This document shows, piece after piece, positions 1-6,713 of a DNA stretch of 9,714 nucleotides. The notes under the pieces are model-generated. The model was given only the letters and a program-made list of their open reading frames with translations. It had not been told where the DNA came from and did no database searches. The DNA is taken from assembly GCA_026785985.1 (NCBI GenBank), contig JAJAYX010000604.1, positions 1-9,714 of the forward strand, given 5' to 3'. Each line of letters begins with the position of its first letter. Within the stretch, counting starts at the first letter, position 1. This DNA is from Rudanella sp. (GTDB lineage: Bacteria; Bacteroidota; Bacteroidia; Cytophagales; Spirosomataceae). Both the position numbers and the translations under genes were made by a program.

Positions 1-850
1 CAATTAGCCCCACCTCCTGCCCCAGTTGCCAGCCTGCACGTCGCACCTGTTTGATGAAGGCAATTAGGTCGCGCTCGGCAAACAATAAAAATGCTTCTCC
101 GGGCCGCACAAGGGTATTGGTGTAATTATCGACCACCGCACAGGGCAACCCGCTCTCTCGCCCGAAGCGATCAAAACCAGCCAACGTCCCTGTCGGAACA
201 TATTGAAAATGGTCTTTCGAGAGCACCAGCGTCAGTTTTTTGTACCGTTGCAGCCGGTCCAGCGTAGCCATCAGGGCGTTGTAAATATCCTGCTCAAAGT
301 CCTGATAAACCGCCATGAACTCACCCGAAAGCGTGGAGATGGTCTGATCGATCAATAGCAGTTTATCCGCCGGAATCAGGCTCACCAGTTCCGACACATC
401 CTCGTTGAAGTGCGGCATCACTACATAAGCATTATAGCGGCTCACATTATGGCGAATCAGGCTCTCAAACAGCGTCCGGTCATAATGGTGAAAGTAAACA
501 TTCAACGTCGCATCGGGGGGTAAAGCGGCCTTCAGCGCGTCGTAAAGCGTTTCTTTGTAAGCATTCAGGGTGTCGAACAGCACCAGTACATTGAGGGGAG
601 TCCGCACATCGGTGGAAGCCACGTAGAACCCCTTGCCGTGTTGCGACAACACAATGCCCCGCTGCCGGAGGATTTCGTAGGCCTTCGTGACGGTCACTTT
701 GGCCACCCCCTGCTGCCCGGCCAACTCGCTAATCGACGGAAGTTGCTGACCGAGGGTCAACGTTCCCTGCTCAATACCCGTTAGCACCGCATCAATAAGT
801 TGTTGATACTTAGGTTGATTGATGGTCGGGTCGATGGTAACGTCATCCAT
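1..850 (-). CDS. GntR-family transcriptional regulator with sugar-binding-type sensor domain (partial, 3' end outside window)
   Basis: I translated this by hand from the minus strand. It opens with ATG at 850-848 and stays open for 283 codons to the left edge, so the C-terminus is missing. Residues ~10-75 form a GntR winged helix-turn-helix: YQQLIDAVLTGIEQG, then LPSISELAGQQGVAKVTVTKAYEILRQRGIV, then a wing HGKGFYV. From ~85 on, the sequence looks like a LacI/periplasmic-binding-protein effector domain (LNVLVLFDTLNAYKETLYDAL, YVVMPHFNED, LLLIDQTI). Bacteroidota regulators of this architecture are usually ~330-340 residues and respond to sugars, so ~50 residues should lie outside the window. 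It is divergent from the oxidoreductase/ABC ATPase pair and probably controls that pair and itself through the shared spacer. The effector cannot be named from sequence. The protein family call is firm; the target genes are inferred. Confidence 0.9.
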   Translation of the reverse strand, partial: MDDVTIDPTINQPKYQQLIDAVLTGIEQGTLTLGQQLPSISELAGQQGVAKVTVTKAYEILRQRGIVLSQHGKGFYVASTDVRTPLNVLVLFDTLNAYKETLYDALKAALPPDATLNVYFHHYDRTLFESLIRHNVSRYNAYVVMPHFNEDVSELVSLIPADKLLLIDQTISTLSGEFMAVYQDFEQDIYNALMATLDRLQRYKKLTLVLSKDHFQYVPTGTLAGFDRFGRESGLPCAVVDNYTNTLVRPGEAFLLFAERDLIAFIKQVRRAGWQLGQEVGLI

Positions 851-883
851 AGGCCGTAGGGTTGGTATTTTTTTATTTCCGGG

Positions 884-891
884 TAAACGTA
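884..891 (-). promoter_or_regulatory. Candidate Bacteroidota -7 promoter element for the GntR gene
   Basis: The minus strand reads TACGTTTA, one mismatch from the Bacteroidota -7 consensus TAnnTTTG. It lies 33 bp upstream of the regulator's ATG. No clear TTTG box sits at the expected -33 distance. That position falls inside the tandem repeat at 902-921, which would fit an operator overlapping the promoter. This is motif matching only. Confidence 0.35.
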
Positions 892-901
892 CTACATTTA
901 C

Positions 902-921
902 CAGTAGAGTACAGTAGAGTA
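902..921. repeat. Perfect tandem 10-bp direct repeat in divergent promoter region, candidate operator
   Basis: CAGTAGAGTA occurs twice back to back at 902-911 and 912-921 with no mismatch. It lies in the centre of the 117-bp spacer between the divergent GntR and oxidoreductase genes. It covers the area where the -33 boxes of both candidate promoters would lie. A regulator binding here could block both directions. That the neighbouring GntR protein binds it is inference. GntR sites are more often palindromic, so two half-site pairs or another factor are possible. Confidence 0.5.
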
Positions 922-937
922 TTGTTGGGTGCGAAGG

Positions 938-945
938 TACGTTTA
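938..945 (+). promoter_or_regulatory. Candidate Bacteroidota -7 promoter element for the oxidoreductase/ABC ATPase pair
   Basis: The plus strand reads TACGTTTA, the same octamer found in the opposite orientation at 884-891. It lies 22 bp upstream of the ATG at 968, which would leave a short 5' leader. The shared 9-mer GTACGTTTA (937-945, and on the minus strand 892-884) could instead be paired operator half-sites. No good -33 TTTG box is visible. Confidence 0.35.
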
Positions 946-967
946 TTTTAACTTATCAAACAAATTC

Positions 968-2023
968 ATGCAGAAATTAAAGTTCGCGGTGATCGGCACA
1001 GGCTTTTGGGCTAACTACCAGCTACCAGCCTGGTACGAACTCGAACACGTGGAGTTAGTGGCCCTGTATAACCGGACCCGCTCCCGTGCCGATGCGTTTG
1101 CCCAACGGTTCCCGGGACGCCGGCCGAACGTACCGTTTGTGTATGACGACATCGACGAACTGCTCGACCAACACGCCGACGAACTTGATTTCGTAGACAT
1201 CATTACCGATGTGGACACGCACCTCTATTTCACCACCAAAGCCGCTCAACGCAAGCTCAACGTGATTTGCCAGAAACCAATGGGGCCAACTCTGGCCGAT
1301 GCCCGGCAGATGGTCGAAGTATGTGAAAGAGAAGGCGTTCGGCTTTATATCCACGAAAATTTCCGCTGGCAGGCTCCCATCCGGCAACTCAAAACGGTGC
1401 TCGGTTCGGGCGTGATTGGCCAGCCGTTCAACGCCACCGTATCGTTTTGTTCGGCCTTCCCGGTATTTGATAACCAGCCGTTTCTGGCTGAATTAGAGCA
1501 GTTTATCCTGACCGACATTGGGTCGCACGTACTGGATATTTGCCGGTTTCTGTTCGGAGAAGCCCGGTCGCTCTATTGCCAGACCACCCGCGTGAATCCG
1601 GCCATTCGGGGCGAAGATGTGGCCAATGTGCTGATGACGATGCAGAGCGGGCTGGTTTGTTCCGTCACCATGTCCTATGCCTCAATTCGGGAGCATGAGG
1701 TATTTCCGCAAACGCTCGTAACAGTCGAGGGGTCAGCGGGTTCGGTGGTGCTGGATCGTGATTTTGCCATTCGGATTACCACCCACAACGAAGCTGGTGA
1801 GCGAACTACCCAAATGCAGGTGGCCACGCCCCCCGTTTACCCCTGGGCCGACCCCGCCTACGCCGTCGTTCATGCGTCGATTGTGGATTGCAACCGCAAC
1901 CTGCTCACTGATTTACGGGGTCTGGGCGGTGCCGAAACCACCGGCACCGATAATCTCGAAACCATCCGACTGGTGTATGCAGCCTATGATTCAGCGCGGG
2001 ATAATGTGGTTGTTTACTTGTAA
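968..2023 (+). CDS. Gfo/Idh/MocA-family NAD(P)-dependent oxidoreductase
   Basis: The 351-residue protein has the two domains of the Gfo/Idh/MocA family, cytoplasmic enzymes that usually oxidise or reduce hydroxyl groups on sugars and inositols using NAD(P). The N-terminal Rossmann fold has the glycine motif GTGFWA (residues 10-15) and the acceptor strand VALYNRT (31-37). The family's EKP motif appears as QKP (102-104), keeping the catalytic lysine K103. The C-terminal domain carries the DIGSH motif (D183, H187), which supplies the second catalytic pair. I chose ATG at 968 because the Rossmann strand begins at once (MQKLKFAVIGTG). A GTG at 929 would add 13 residues unlike the family and read through the candidate promoter. 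The gene sits 14 bp before the sugar ABC ATPase, so the two are likely co-transcribed. The substrate is unknown. Confidence 0.93.
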   Translation: MQKLKFAVIGTGFWANYQLPAWYELEHVELVALYNRTRSRADAFAQRFPGRRPNVPFVYDDIDELLDQHADELDFVDIITDVDTHLYFTTKAAQRKLNVICQKPMGPTLADARQMVEVCEREGVRLYIHENFRWQAPIRQLKTVLGSGVIGQPFNATVSFCSAFPVFDNQPFLAELEQFILTDIGSHVLDICRFLFGEARSLYCQTTRVNPAIRGEDVANVLMTMQSGLVCSVTMSYASIREHEVFPQTLVTVEGSAGSVVLDRDFAIRITTHNEAGERTTQMQVATPPVYPWADPAYAVVHASIVDCNRNLLTDLRGLGGAETTGTDNLETIRLVYAAYDSARDNVVVYL

Positions 2024-2037
2024 CTCACCCAATCACC

Positions 2038-3513
2038 ATGCTCGAACTCCGAATTATTAGCAAAACATTCCCCGGCTTGACCGCCCTCGACGGCGTTTCA
2101 TTCAAGGTGCAACCCGGCGAAATTCACGCGCTTTGCGGGGAGAATGGCGCGGGTAAAAGTACGCTGCTGAACATCCTGACGGGCAATATACAGCCGAGCG
2201 CGGGGCAGCTATTGATTTGGAATAAGGCCGTGGTAATCAACGGTCCGGCGCAGGCCGAAAAACTTGGCATTGCCATTGTTTATCAGCACCTTAGTTTGGT
2301 GGATAGCCTGACGGTAGCCGAAAATATCTTCGCCAACCGGCAGGCCCACAACCGCCTTGGCCTGATCCAATACCGCACCTTACTGGCCGATTCGCAAGCC
2401 TTGCTGGACCAACTCAACCTGACCGACATACGCCCCGACAGTCGGGTGGCCGAGTTGTCGGCGGGACAGAAACAGATGGTTGAGATTGCCAAAGCTCTCT
2501 CGCAGAACCCGGATATTTTGTTGTTGGATGAACCCACGGCTTCGCTCACCGAACGCGAAACCCAGACCCTCTTCGCGTTGCTCCGGCAATTGCGGACAGA
2601 GGGCAAGGCCATCGTCTATGTGTCGCATCGACTAACTGAGATCTTCGCCCTCGCCGACCGAGTCTCAGTCCTGAAAGACGGTCGCTATCAGGGCACACGG
2701 TCCATTTCTGAACTAACCCCCGACAAACTCATCCGGCTAATGGTGGGCCGAGACCTGATCGGTAATAAAACAGAATCGGCTGCCACCGGGGAGGTTTTGT
2801 TATCCGTTTCGGGCTTGTCGGGCGAGCGGTTTCGGGAAGTTAGTTTCGAGCTGCACCGGGGCGAAATTTTGGGGCTAGCTGGGTTAATCGGGGCGGGGCG
2901 GACGGAGATTGCCCGTGCCATTTTCGGGGCAGATGCACTTAAAACCGGCCAAATCAGGCTGAAAGGGGCTATTGTTTCTATTCAACACCCTAACGATGCG
3001 GTGAAGTTAGGCATTGGGTATTTGCCTGAAGAGCGAAAAGCGTTAGGCTTGTTTGCGGGGCAATCGGTGGCGCAGAACATCGTGGCGGTGCCCCCCCCCG
3101 GCTCCAGTTGGTGGTTTAATCCCCGGCGCGTGATCGCCATAGCCGATCAATTCCGGCAGACATTGGGGATCAAAACGCCCTCGGTGCATGAGCCAATTGA
3201 TACGTTAAGTGGGGGCAATCAGCAGAAAGTGATGCTCGCCCGCTGGCTCCTGACCAACCCCGATGTGCTGATAGTAGACGAACCCACTCACGGCATCGAC
3301 GTGGGAGCCAAAGCGGAGATTTATGATTTAGTACGAAAATTGGCGAAACAGGGAAAGGGAATCATTCTCATTTCCAGCGAATTACCTGAGCTACTATCGT
3401 TATCTGATCGCATTCTTGTTTTGCGGGATGGTCAGCTAACAGGCGAGTTTACCCGCGCTGAAGCCACCGAAGAACGGATCATGAACGTTGCCACTTCCTA
3501 CTCCCGCACGTGA
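2038..3513 (+). CDS. Sugar ABC transporter ATP-binding protein, two nucleotide-binding domains (RbsA/MglA/XylG type)
   Basis: The 491-residue protein has two fused ATPase domains, as in ribose/galactose/xylose-type (CUT2) importers, which are ~500 residues. Domain 1 has Walker A GENGAGKST (34-42), Q-loop Q83, signature LSAGQKQ (140-146), Walker B LLLDEPTAS (161-169) and H-loop H197. Domain 2 has the family's degenerate Walker A GLIGAGRTE (282-290, lysine replaced by arginine), signature LSGGNQQ (390-396) and Walker B LIVDEPTHG (411-419), with serine at the H-loop position (ISSELPE). Both features of domain 2 are normal for this family. It would power sugar uptake at the inner face of the cytoplasmic membrane. 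It appears intact, but no permease or binding-protein gene follows. Its last 16 bp overlap the 3' end of the convergent XdhC-family gene. A run of nine C at 3091-3099 lies inside domain 2. Confidence 0.95.
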   Translation: MLELRIISKTFPGLTALDGVSFKVQPGEIHALCGENGAGKSTLLNILTGNIQPSAGQLLIWNKAVVINGPAQAEKLGIAIVYQHLSLVDSLTVAENIFANRQAHNRLGLIQYRTLLADSQALLDQLNLTDIRPDSRVAELSAGQKQMVEIAKALSQNPDILLLDEPTASLTERETQTLFALLRQLRTEGKAIVYVSHRLTEIFALADRVSVLKDGRYQGTRSISELTPDKLIRLMVGRDLIGNKTESAATGEVLLSVSGLSGERFREVSFELHRGEILGLAGLIGAGRTEIARAIFGADALKTGQIRLKGAIVSIQHPNDAVKLGIGYLPEERKALGLFAGQSVAQNIVAVPPPGSSWWFNPRRVIAIADQFRQTLGIKTPSVHEPIDTLSGGNQQKVMLARWLLTNPDVLIVDEPTHGIDVGAKAEIYDLVRKLAKQGKGIILISSELPELLSLSDRILVLRDGQLTGEFTRAEATEERIMNVATSYSRT

Positions 3514-4619
3514 ATGGTGCTTTGCCGGAGCCGCAGATACGAGCCATCCCGACCCGAAAACGAGGCCCTGATTTCGGCAGCCAGCGAGAGGGCAATCTCT
3601 TCGGGCGACACAGCGCCGATGTCGAGGCCCACGGGGGCGTGAATGCGCAGGAAATCTTTCTCAGCGATGGGGGTTCCTTCGTCGGCGAGTTCGGCCCAAA
3701 TGCGTTCGGAACGGATACGCGGCCCTAACATGCCAATGTAGGGAACGTTGGCGGCCACCACATTGGGTAAGTTCGTTTTGTCGGTTTTGTAATCATGCGA
3801 CATCAGCACAATGGCCGTGTGCGCATCGAAAACTATGTCGGTGAAGTTTTCAGGAAGAACAATGTTATCTGCCAGGGCAACAATTTTTCGATTGACTTTC
3901 AGTGGATTAGCCACTATCGTTACCCGCCAGCCCAGTTCTTTCACCAGCCTGGTAAGCGGATACACATCGTACTGATGTCCCCATAACACGAGGTGAATTT
4001 CGGGCGACAATATTTCAATGAATGCTTCGAGCATCTGCCCTTCCGCGCTCTCGAACCGAAACGGAGCCGACACTCCTTTAGCTATTCTCGCCTGGATTCT
4101 GGTCTCTAACGGCAACTGAATTTCGGTGTTTGCCAGTAAGTCAAGACTTTTTGCGTTGGCATAGCGGATTACATCCCCTTCTTTAATTGACTTCCAGTTA
4201 CCTTCCAACCCGGTAATGGTAATCAGGACGTGGGTTTGACGACGTTCGCTCATGCAACTTTTGAGTACTTCAACGGGGTTATTGGGATCCTTGAAATCGA
4301 GGGGCGTAAACAGCACGTCGATAATGCCGTTGCAGCCCAAGCCTACGCCAATCTGATGTTCGTCGTCGGTGGTGGTATCATAGGTAATTTTGGAGGGCAA
4401 CGCTTTGGCAATGGCCAGGCGGGCGCGTTTGAGGGCATCTCCTTCGAGGCAACCGCCACTGATGCCACCAATCCAGACACCATCACTCATCACCAGCATC
4501 CGGGCTCCCGTGCGCCGATACGACGAACCTTCAACCCGAACCACCGTGGCCAGTGCCGCCTGGGTAGCCTGACGGTCGAGGTGGTCGTACCCCTCAATAA
4601 TTGCTTTAACCTCTTTCAT
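3498..4619 (-). CDS. XdhC/CoxI-family molybdenum-cofactor maturation protein
   Basis: The 373-residue protein belongs to the XdhC/CoxI family, whose studied members bind molybdopterin cofactor, protect it during sulfuration and hand it to xanthine-dehydrogenase-family enzymes. The N-terminal domain (~15-105) has the conserved VEGSSYRRTGARM, GGISGGCLEGD (C57) and GLGCNGIIDV (C96). The middle (~106-205) has no clear motif. The C-terminal Rossmann-like domain (~207-350) has LVLWGHQYDVYPL where the family usually shows a glycine-rich GAG, followed by YIGMLGPRIRSER and APVGLDIGAVSPEEIALSLAAEI. It is the last gene of the cox operon: its ATG overlaps the preceding TGA as ATGA (4616-4619). Its TAG lies inside the convergent ABC ATPase gene. 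It could correspond to CoxI of CO dehydrogenase operons, but the symbol is not certain. Confidence 0.92.
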   Translation of the reverse strand: MKEVKAIIEGYDHLDRQATQAALATVVRVEGSSYRRTGARMLVMSDGVWIGGISGGCLEGDALKRARLAIAKALPSKITYDTTTDDEHQIGVGLGCNGIIDVLFTPLDFKDPNNPVEVLKSCMSERRQTHVLITITGLEGNWKSIKEGDVIRYANAKSLDLLANTEIQLPLETRIQARIAKGVSAPFRFESAEGQMLEAFIEILSPEIHLVLWGHQYDVYPLTRLVKELGWRVTIVANPLKVNRKIVALADNIVLPENFTDIVFDAHTAIVLMSHDYKTDKTNLPNVVAANVPYIGMLGPRIRSERIWAELADEGTPIAEKDFLRIHAPVGLDIGAVSPEEIALSLAAEIRASFSGRDGSYLRLRQSTIHVRE

Positions 4620-5581
4620 GCGTGAATATACTTTTCTGGTTCGGCATCAAATTTCACTTTGCAGCCATCGCAACAGAAATAAACGGTTTCTCCTTTGTAC
4701 TCCACCATGTGTTTGGGAGCGGTTTTGTCTACCGGAATCTGGCAAACCGGGTTGATGTAAAACTTGTTTTCGCCAATCAGGTTTTTCGGGGCTTCGGGCT
4801 GCGTCGGCTGACTGCGCACAACCTGAATAATTTCCGCCAAAATACTGATCGCTACTTCGTTGGGTGTTTTGGCTTTAATGTCGATCCCGGCTGGTGTTTT
4901 GATGGCCGACAACTCGCTTTCGCCAACCCCAGCCGACCGCAGATAGCTGAACACGGCATCGCGCTTTTTGCGGCTGGCCACAAACGCCAAATAGGGTAAT
5001 GGTGCCTTCAGGGCGGCTTTCAGGGCCATTTCGTCCTGTTCTCCCTGCGTGGCCACCACCACAAAGGTGTGCTTATTTACGGAGACTTTTGCGAAATTAA
5101 AAGCCATTTTAAGGTCATCAACGCCCACAAAAGCACCGTCGGGAACGGCCATTGCCATCACCGTAATGCGGTAGTCAAGGAGTTTGGCGACGGCGGCAAG
5201 TGCCTGAGCAATAGCCGATTTACCCATGATAATCAGGTGCGTTTTAGGCATAACCGGCTCAATAAAAATATCGACGCTCCCCCCGCTTTGGCAGGTCATC
5301 TGGTACTCTTTTATGCCGGTTTGTGGGGTCGAATTGGGGTCGGGGCTAACCCGCACCAGCCGGGGCCGGCCCTCCTGCATGGCGGCACTGGCTTCTTTCA
5401 GCACAATGCCCTTGGTGCAGCCACCGCCCACCCAGCCTGTCACCCCGCCTTTGCTGTCGATGATGGCCCGGTCGCCCGCCTTTCCCGAACTGGGGGCTTC
5501 GCGCCAGACCACCGTCGCCGTGGCAAACAGTTCGTTTTGCTGCCGCAGGTGGTTATATTGGGTTAAAAATTCGTCAAGCAT
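4616..5581 (-). CDS. coxF: CoxF-like XdhC-family protein with C-terminal YHS domain
   Basis: This 321-residue protein is a two-part fusion. Residues 1-~255 are XdhC-family: EAPSSGKAGDRAII and VGGGCTKGIV (C55) in the N-terminal domain, TCQSGGSVDIFIEP (C97), then a Rossmann-like part starting HLIIMGKSAIAQAL and ending GIDIKAKTPNEVAISILAEI. A proline-rich linker (~258-267) leads to a YHS domain (~270-320) with INPVCQIPVD (C280) and YFCCDGCKVKF (C303, C304, C307), ending EPEKYIHA. YHS domains are small metal-binding-type modules, also seen on copper-transporting ATPases. The position right after coxE matches coxF. In Oligotropha, CoxE and CoxF have been implicated in inserting copper into the CO dehydrogenase active site. 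Copper binding by this YHS domain is inference. The start overlaps the coxE stop by 8 bp and the end overlaps the next gene by 4 bp. Confidence 0.9.
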   Translation of the reverse strand: MLDEFLTQYNHLRQQNELFATATVVWREAPSSGKAGDRAIIDSKGGVTGWVGGGCTKGIVLKEASAAMQEGRPRLVRVSPDPNSTPQTGIKEYQMTCQSGGSVDIFIEPVMPKTHLIIMGKSAIAQALAAVAKLLDYRITVMAMAVPDGAFVGVDDLKMAFNFAKVSVNKHTFVVVATQGEQDEMALKAALKAPLPYLAFVASRKKRDAVFSYLRSAGVGESELSAIKTPAGIDIKAKTPNEVAISILAEIIQVVRSQPTQPEAPKNLIGENKFYINPVCQIPVDKTAPKHMVEYKGETVYFCCDGCKVKFDAEPEKYIHA

Positions 5582-6713
5582 TGGCTAAAATGGTTTCTAG
5601 TTCCAGTAAACTATTCAGGTTGTGGGCCGCCTTAAACTCATCCACCGATGGCAGAGCAGCCGCCATTCCCCGCGCAATGGGTTCATAGCCCGTCATGCCT
5701 TTCAATGGGTTGAGCCACACCACTTTTTTGGCCCGGCGATGAATTCGCTGCATTTGTTCGCCCAATTTTTCGGGACTCCCCGTTTCCAGGCCATCGCTCA
5801 GAATAATAACGGTGGGTGAGCCGTTCAGCGTTCGTTTGCCGTAGGTATCGTAAAACGTCTCCAGGCACTCGCCAATTTTTGTCCCCCCCGACCAATTGTT
5901 GGCCTGTTGATTCAACAAATCCAAAACGGTGTCGATCTGATTACACTGAATGGCTTTGCTGATGCGAATGAGCGTGGTGCTGAACACAAAGGCTTCGAGT
6001 TGCCGGAAATGTTGGCGGAGGGCTACGATGAAACGGAGCAGAAAAAAGCTGTATTTATCCATCGAACCGCTCACGTCGAGCAGCACAATCAACCGTTGTT
6101 TTTTCGGCTTTCTGGCCCGCCGAAACAATTCCAGCGGCTCACCCCCGTAGGACAAACTTCGCCGGATGGTTCGCCGGAGGTTCACTTTCCCATCGGTTTT
6201 GCTTTCTTTCATCCGTCGGCGAAGGCGCATGGCAATTTCACGGAACAGACGCTGGGCAATTTCTTCCAGTTTCCGGGCCTCCACCTCGCTCACCTTCGTA
6301 AAATCGGTTTTGCGTAACAGTTCTGTCTCATTAGCCCCCGACACCGTTTTGGCATTCTTATAGGTGTCGGGTGTTTTCCCCTCCCCAAGCAGCACCAGCG
6401 TCGTGTTGGTCTTTTTCAGAACGGCCCCCTGGGTGGTGGTTTTGTTCTTGTTCTCGCGCAGGTCGATTGGGTTGGTATCCCAATACAAACTAAAAAGTCG
6501 GTCATAAATCAATCGTTCTTCGGGCGACGTGCAAAAGAGGGCTCTGAGCGCGTGTTTCAGCCCCAACCGACTGGTTAACAGCCCTGCTCTTGCCGCCAAA
6601 AGTGCGTCCTGCGTTTCCTGCATACCCACATTAAGGCCGTGGCTCCGCACAAACTGCGCGAAAGCGACGATGGACTCCGTCAGGCTATTGGTTGAGAACG
6701 CTTGGATTTTCAT
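5574..6713 (-). CDS. coxE: CoxE, VWA-domain protein of CO dehydrogenase maturation
   Basis: The 379-residue protein has a charged, largely helical N-terminal half (SHGLNVGMQETQDAL at ~24-38, arginine/lysine-rich 160-205) and a C-terminal von Willebrand factor A domain (~205-365). The metal-ion-dependent adhesion site is complete: DVSGS (D213, S215, S217), the threonine in SGGT (T278) and SDG (D307). WLNPLKGMTGYEPIARGM (333-350) is a typical CoxE tail. VWA proteins of this type partner with MoxR-type AAA+ ATPases, here the gene immediately upstream. Together they remodel the apo-enzyme so that sulfur and copper can be added to the molybdenum centre; that role is known from Oligotropha and inferred here. 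The start overlaps coxD by 29 bp. No signal peptide or membrane segment is seen, so it should act in the cytoplasm. Confidence 0.93.
   Translation of the reverse strand: MKIQAFSTNSLTESIVAFAQFVRSHGLNVGMQETQDALLAARAGLLTSRLGLKHALRALFCTSPEERLIYDRLFSLYWDTNPIDLRENKNKTTTQGAVLKKTNTTLVLLGEGKTPDTYKNAKTVSGANETELLRKTDFTKVSEVEARKLEEIAQRLFREIAMRLRRRMKESKTDGKVNLRRTIRRSLSYGGEPLELFRRARKPKKQRLIVLLDVSGSMDKYSFFLLRFIVALRQHFRQLEAFVFSTTLIRISKAIQCNQIDTVLDLLNQQANNWSGGTKIGECLETFYDTYGKRTLNGSPTVIILSDGLETGSPEKLGEQMQRIHRRAKKVVWLNPLKGMTGYEPIARGMAAALPSVDEFKAAHNLNSLLELETILANA

Noticed and set aside
929..967. Upstream GTG start for the Gfo/Idh/MocA gene
   Set aside because: It would add 13 residues before the Rossmann strand and place coding sequence over the candidate promoter box. 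ATG at 968 fits the family start.
5622..6363. Several 65-136 codon open frames on the plus strand across coxE
   Set aside because: They overlap each other and coxE in antisense, lack domains and follow the reading-frame bias of coxE. The same holds for the plus-strand frames at 4230-4625, 4622-4999 and 5069-5588.
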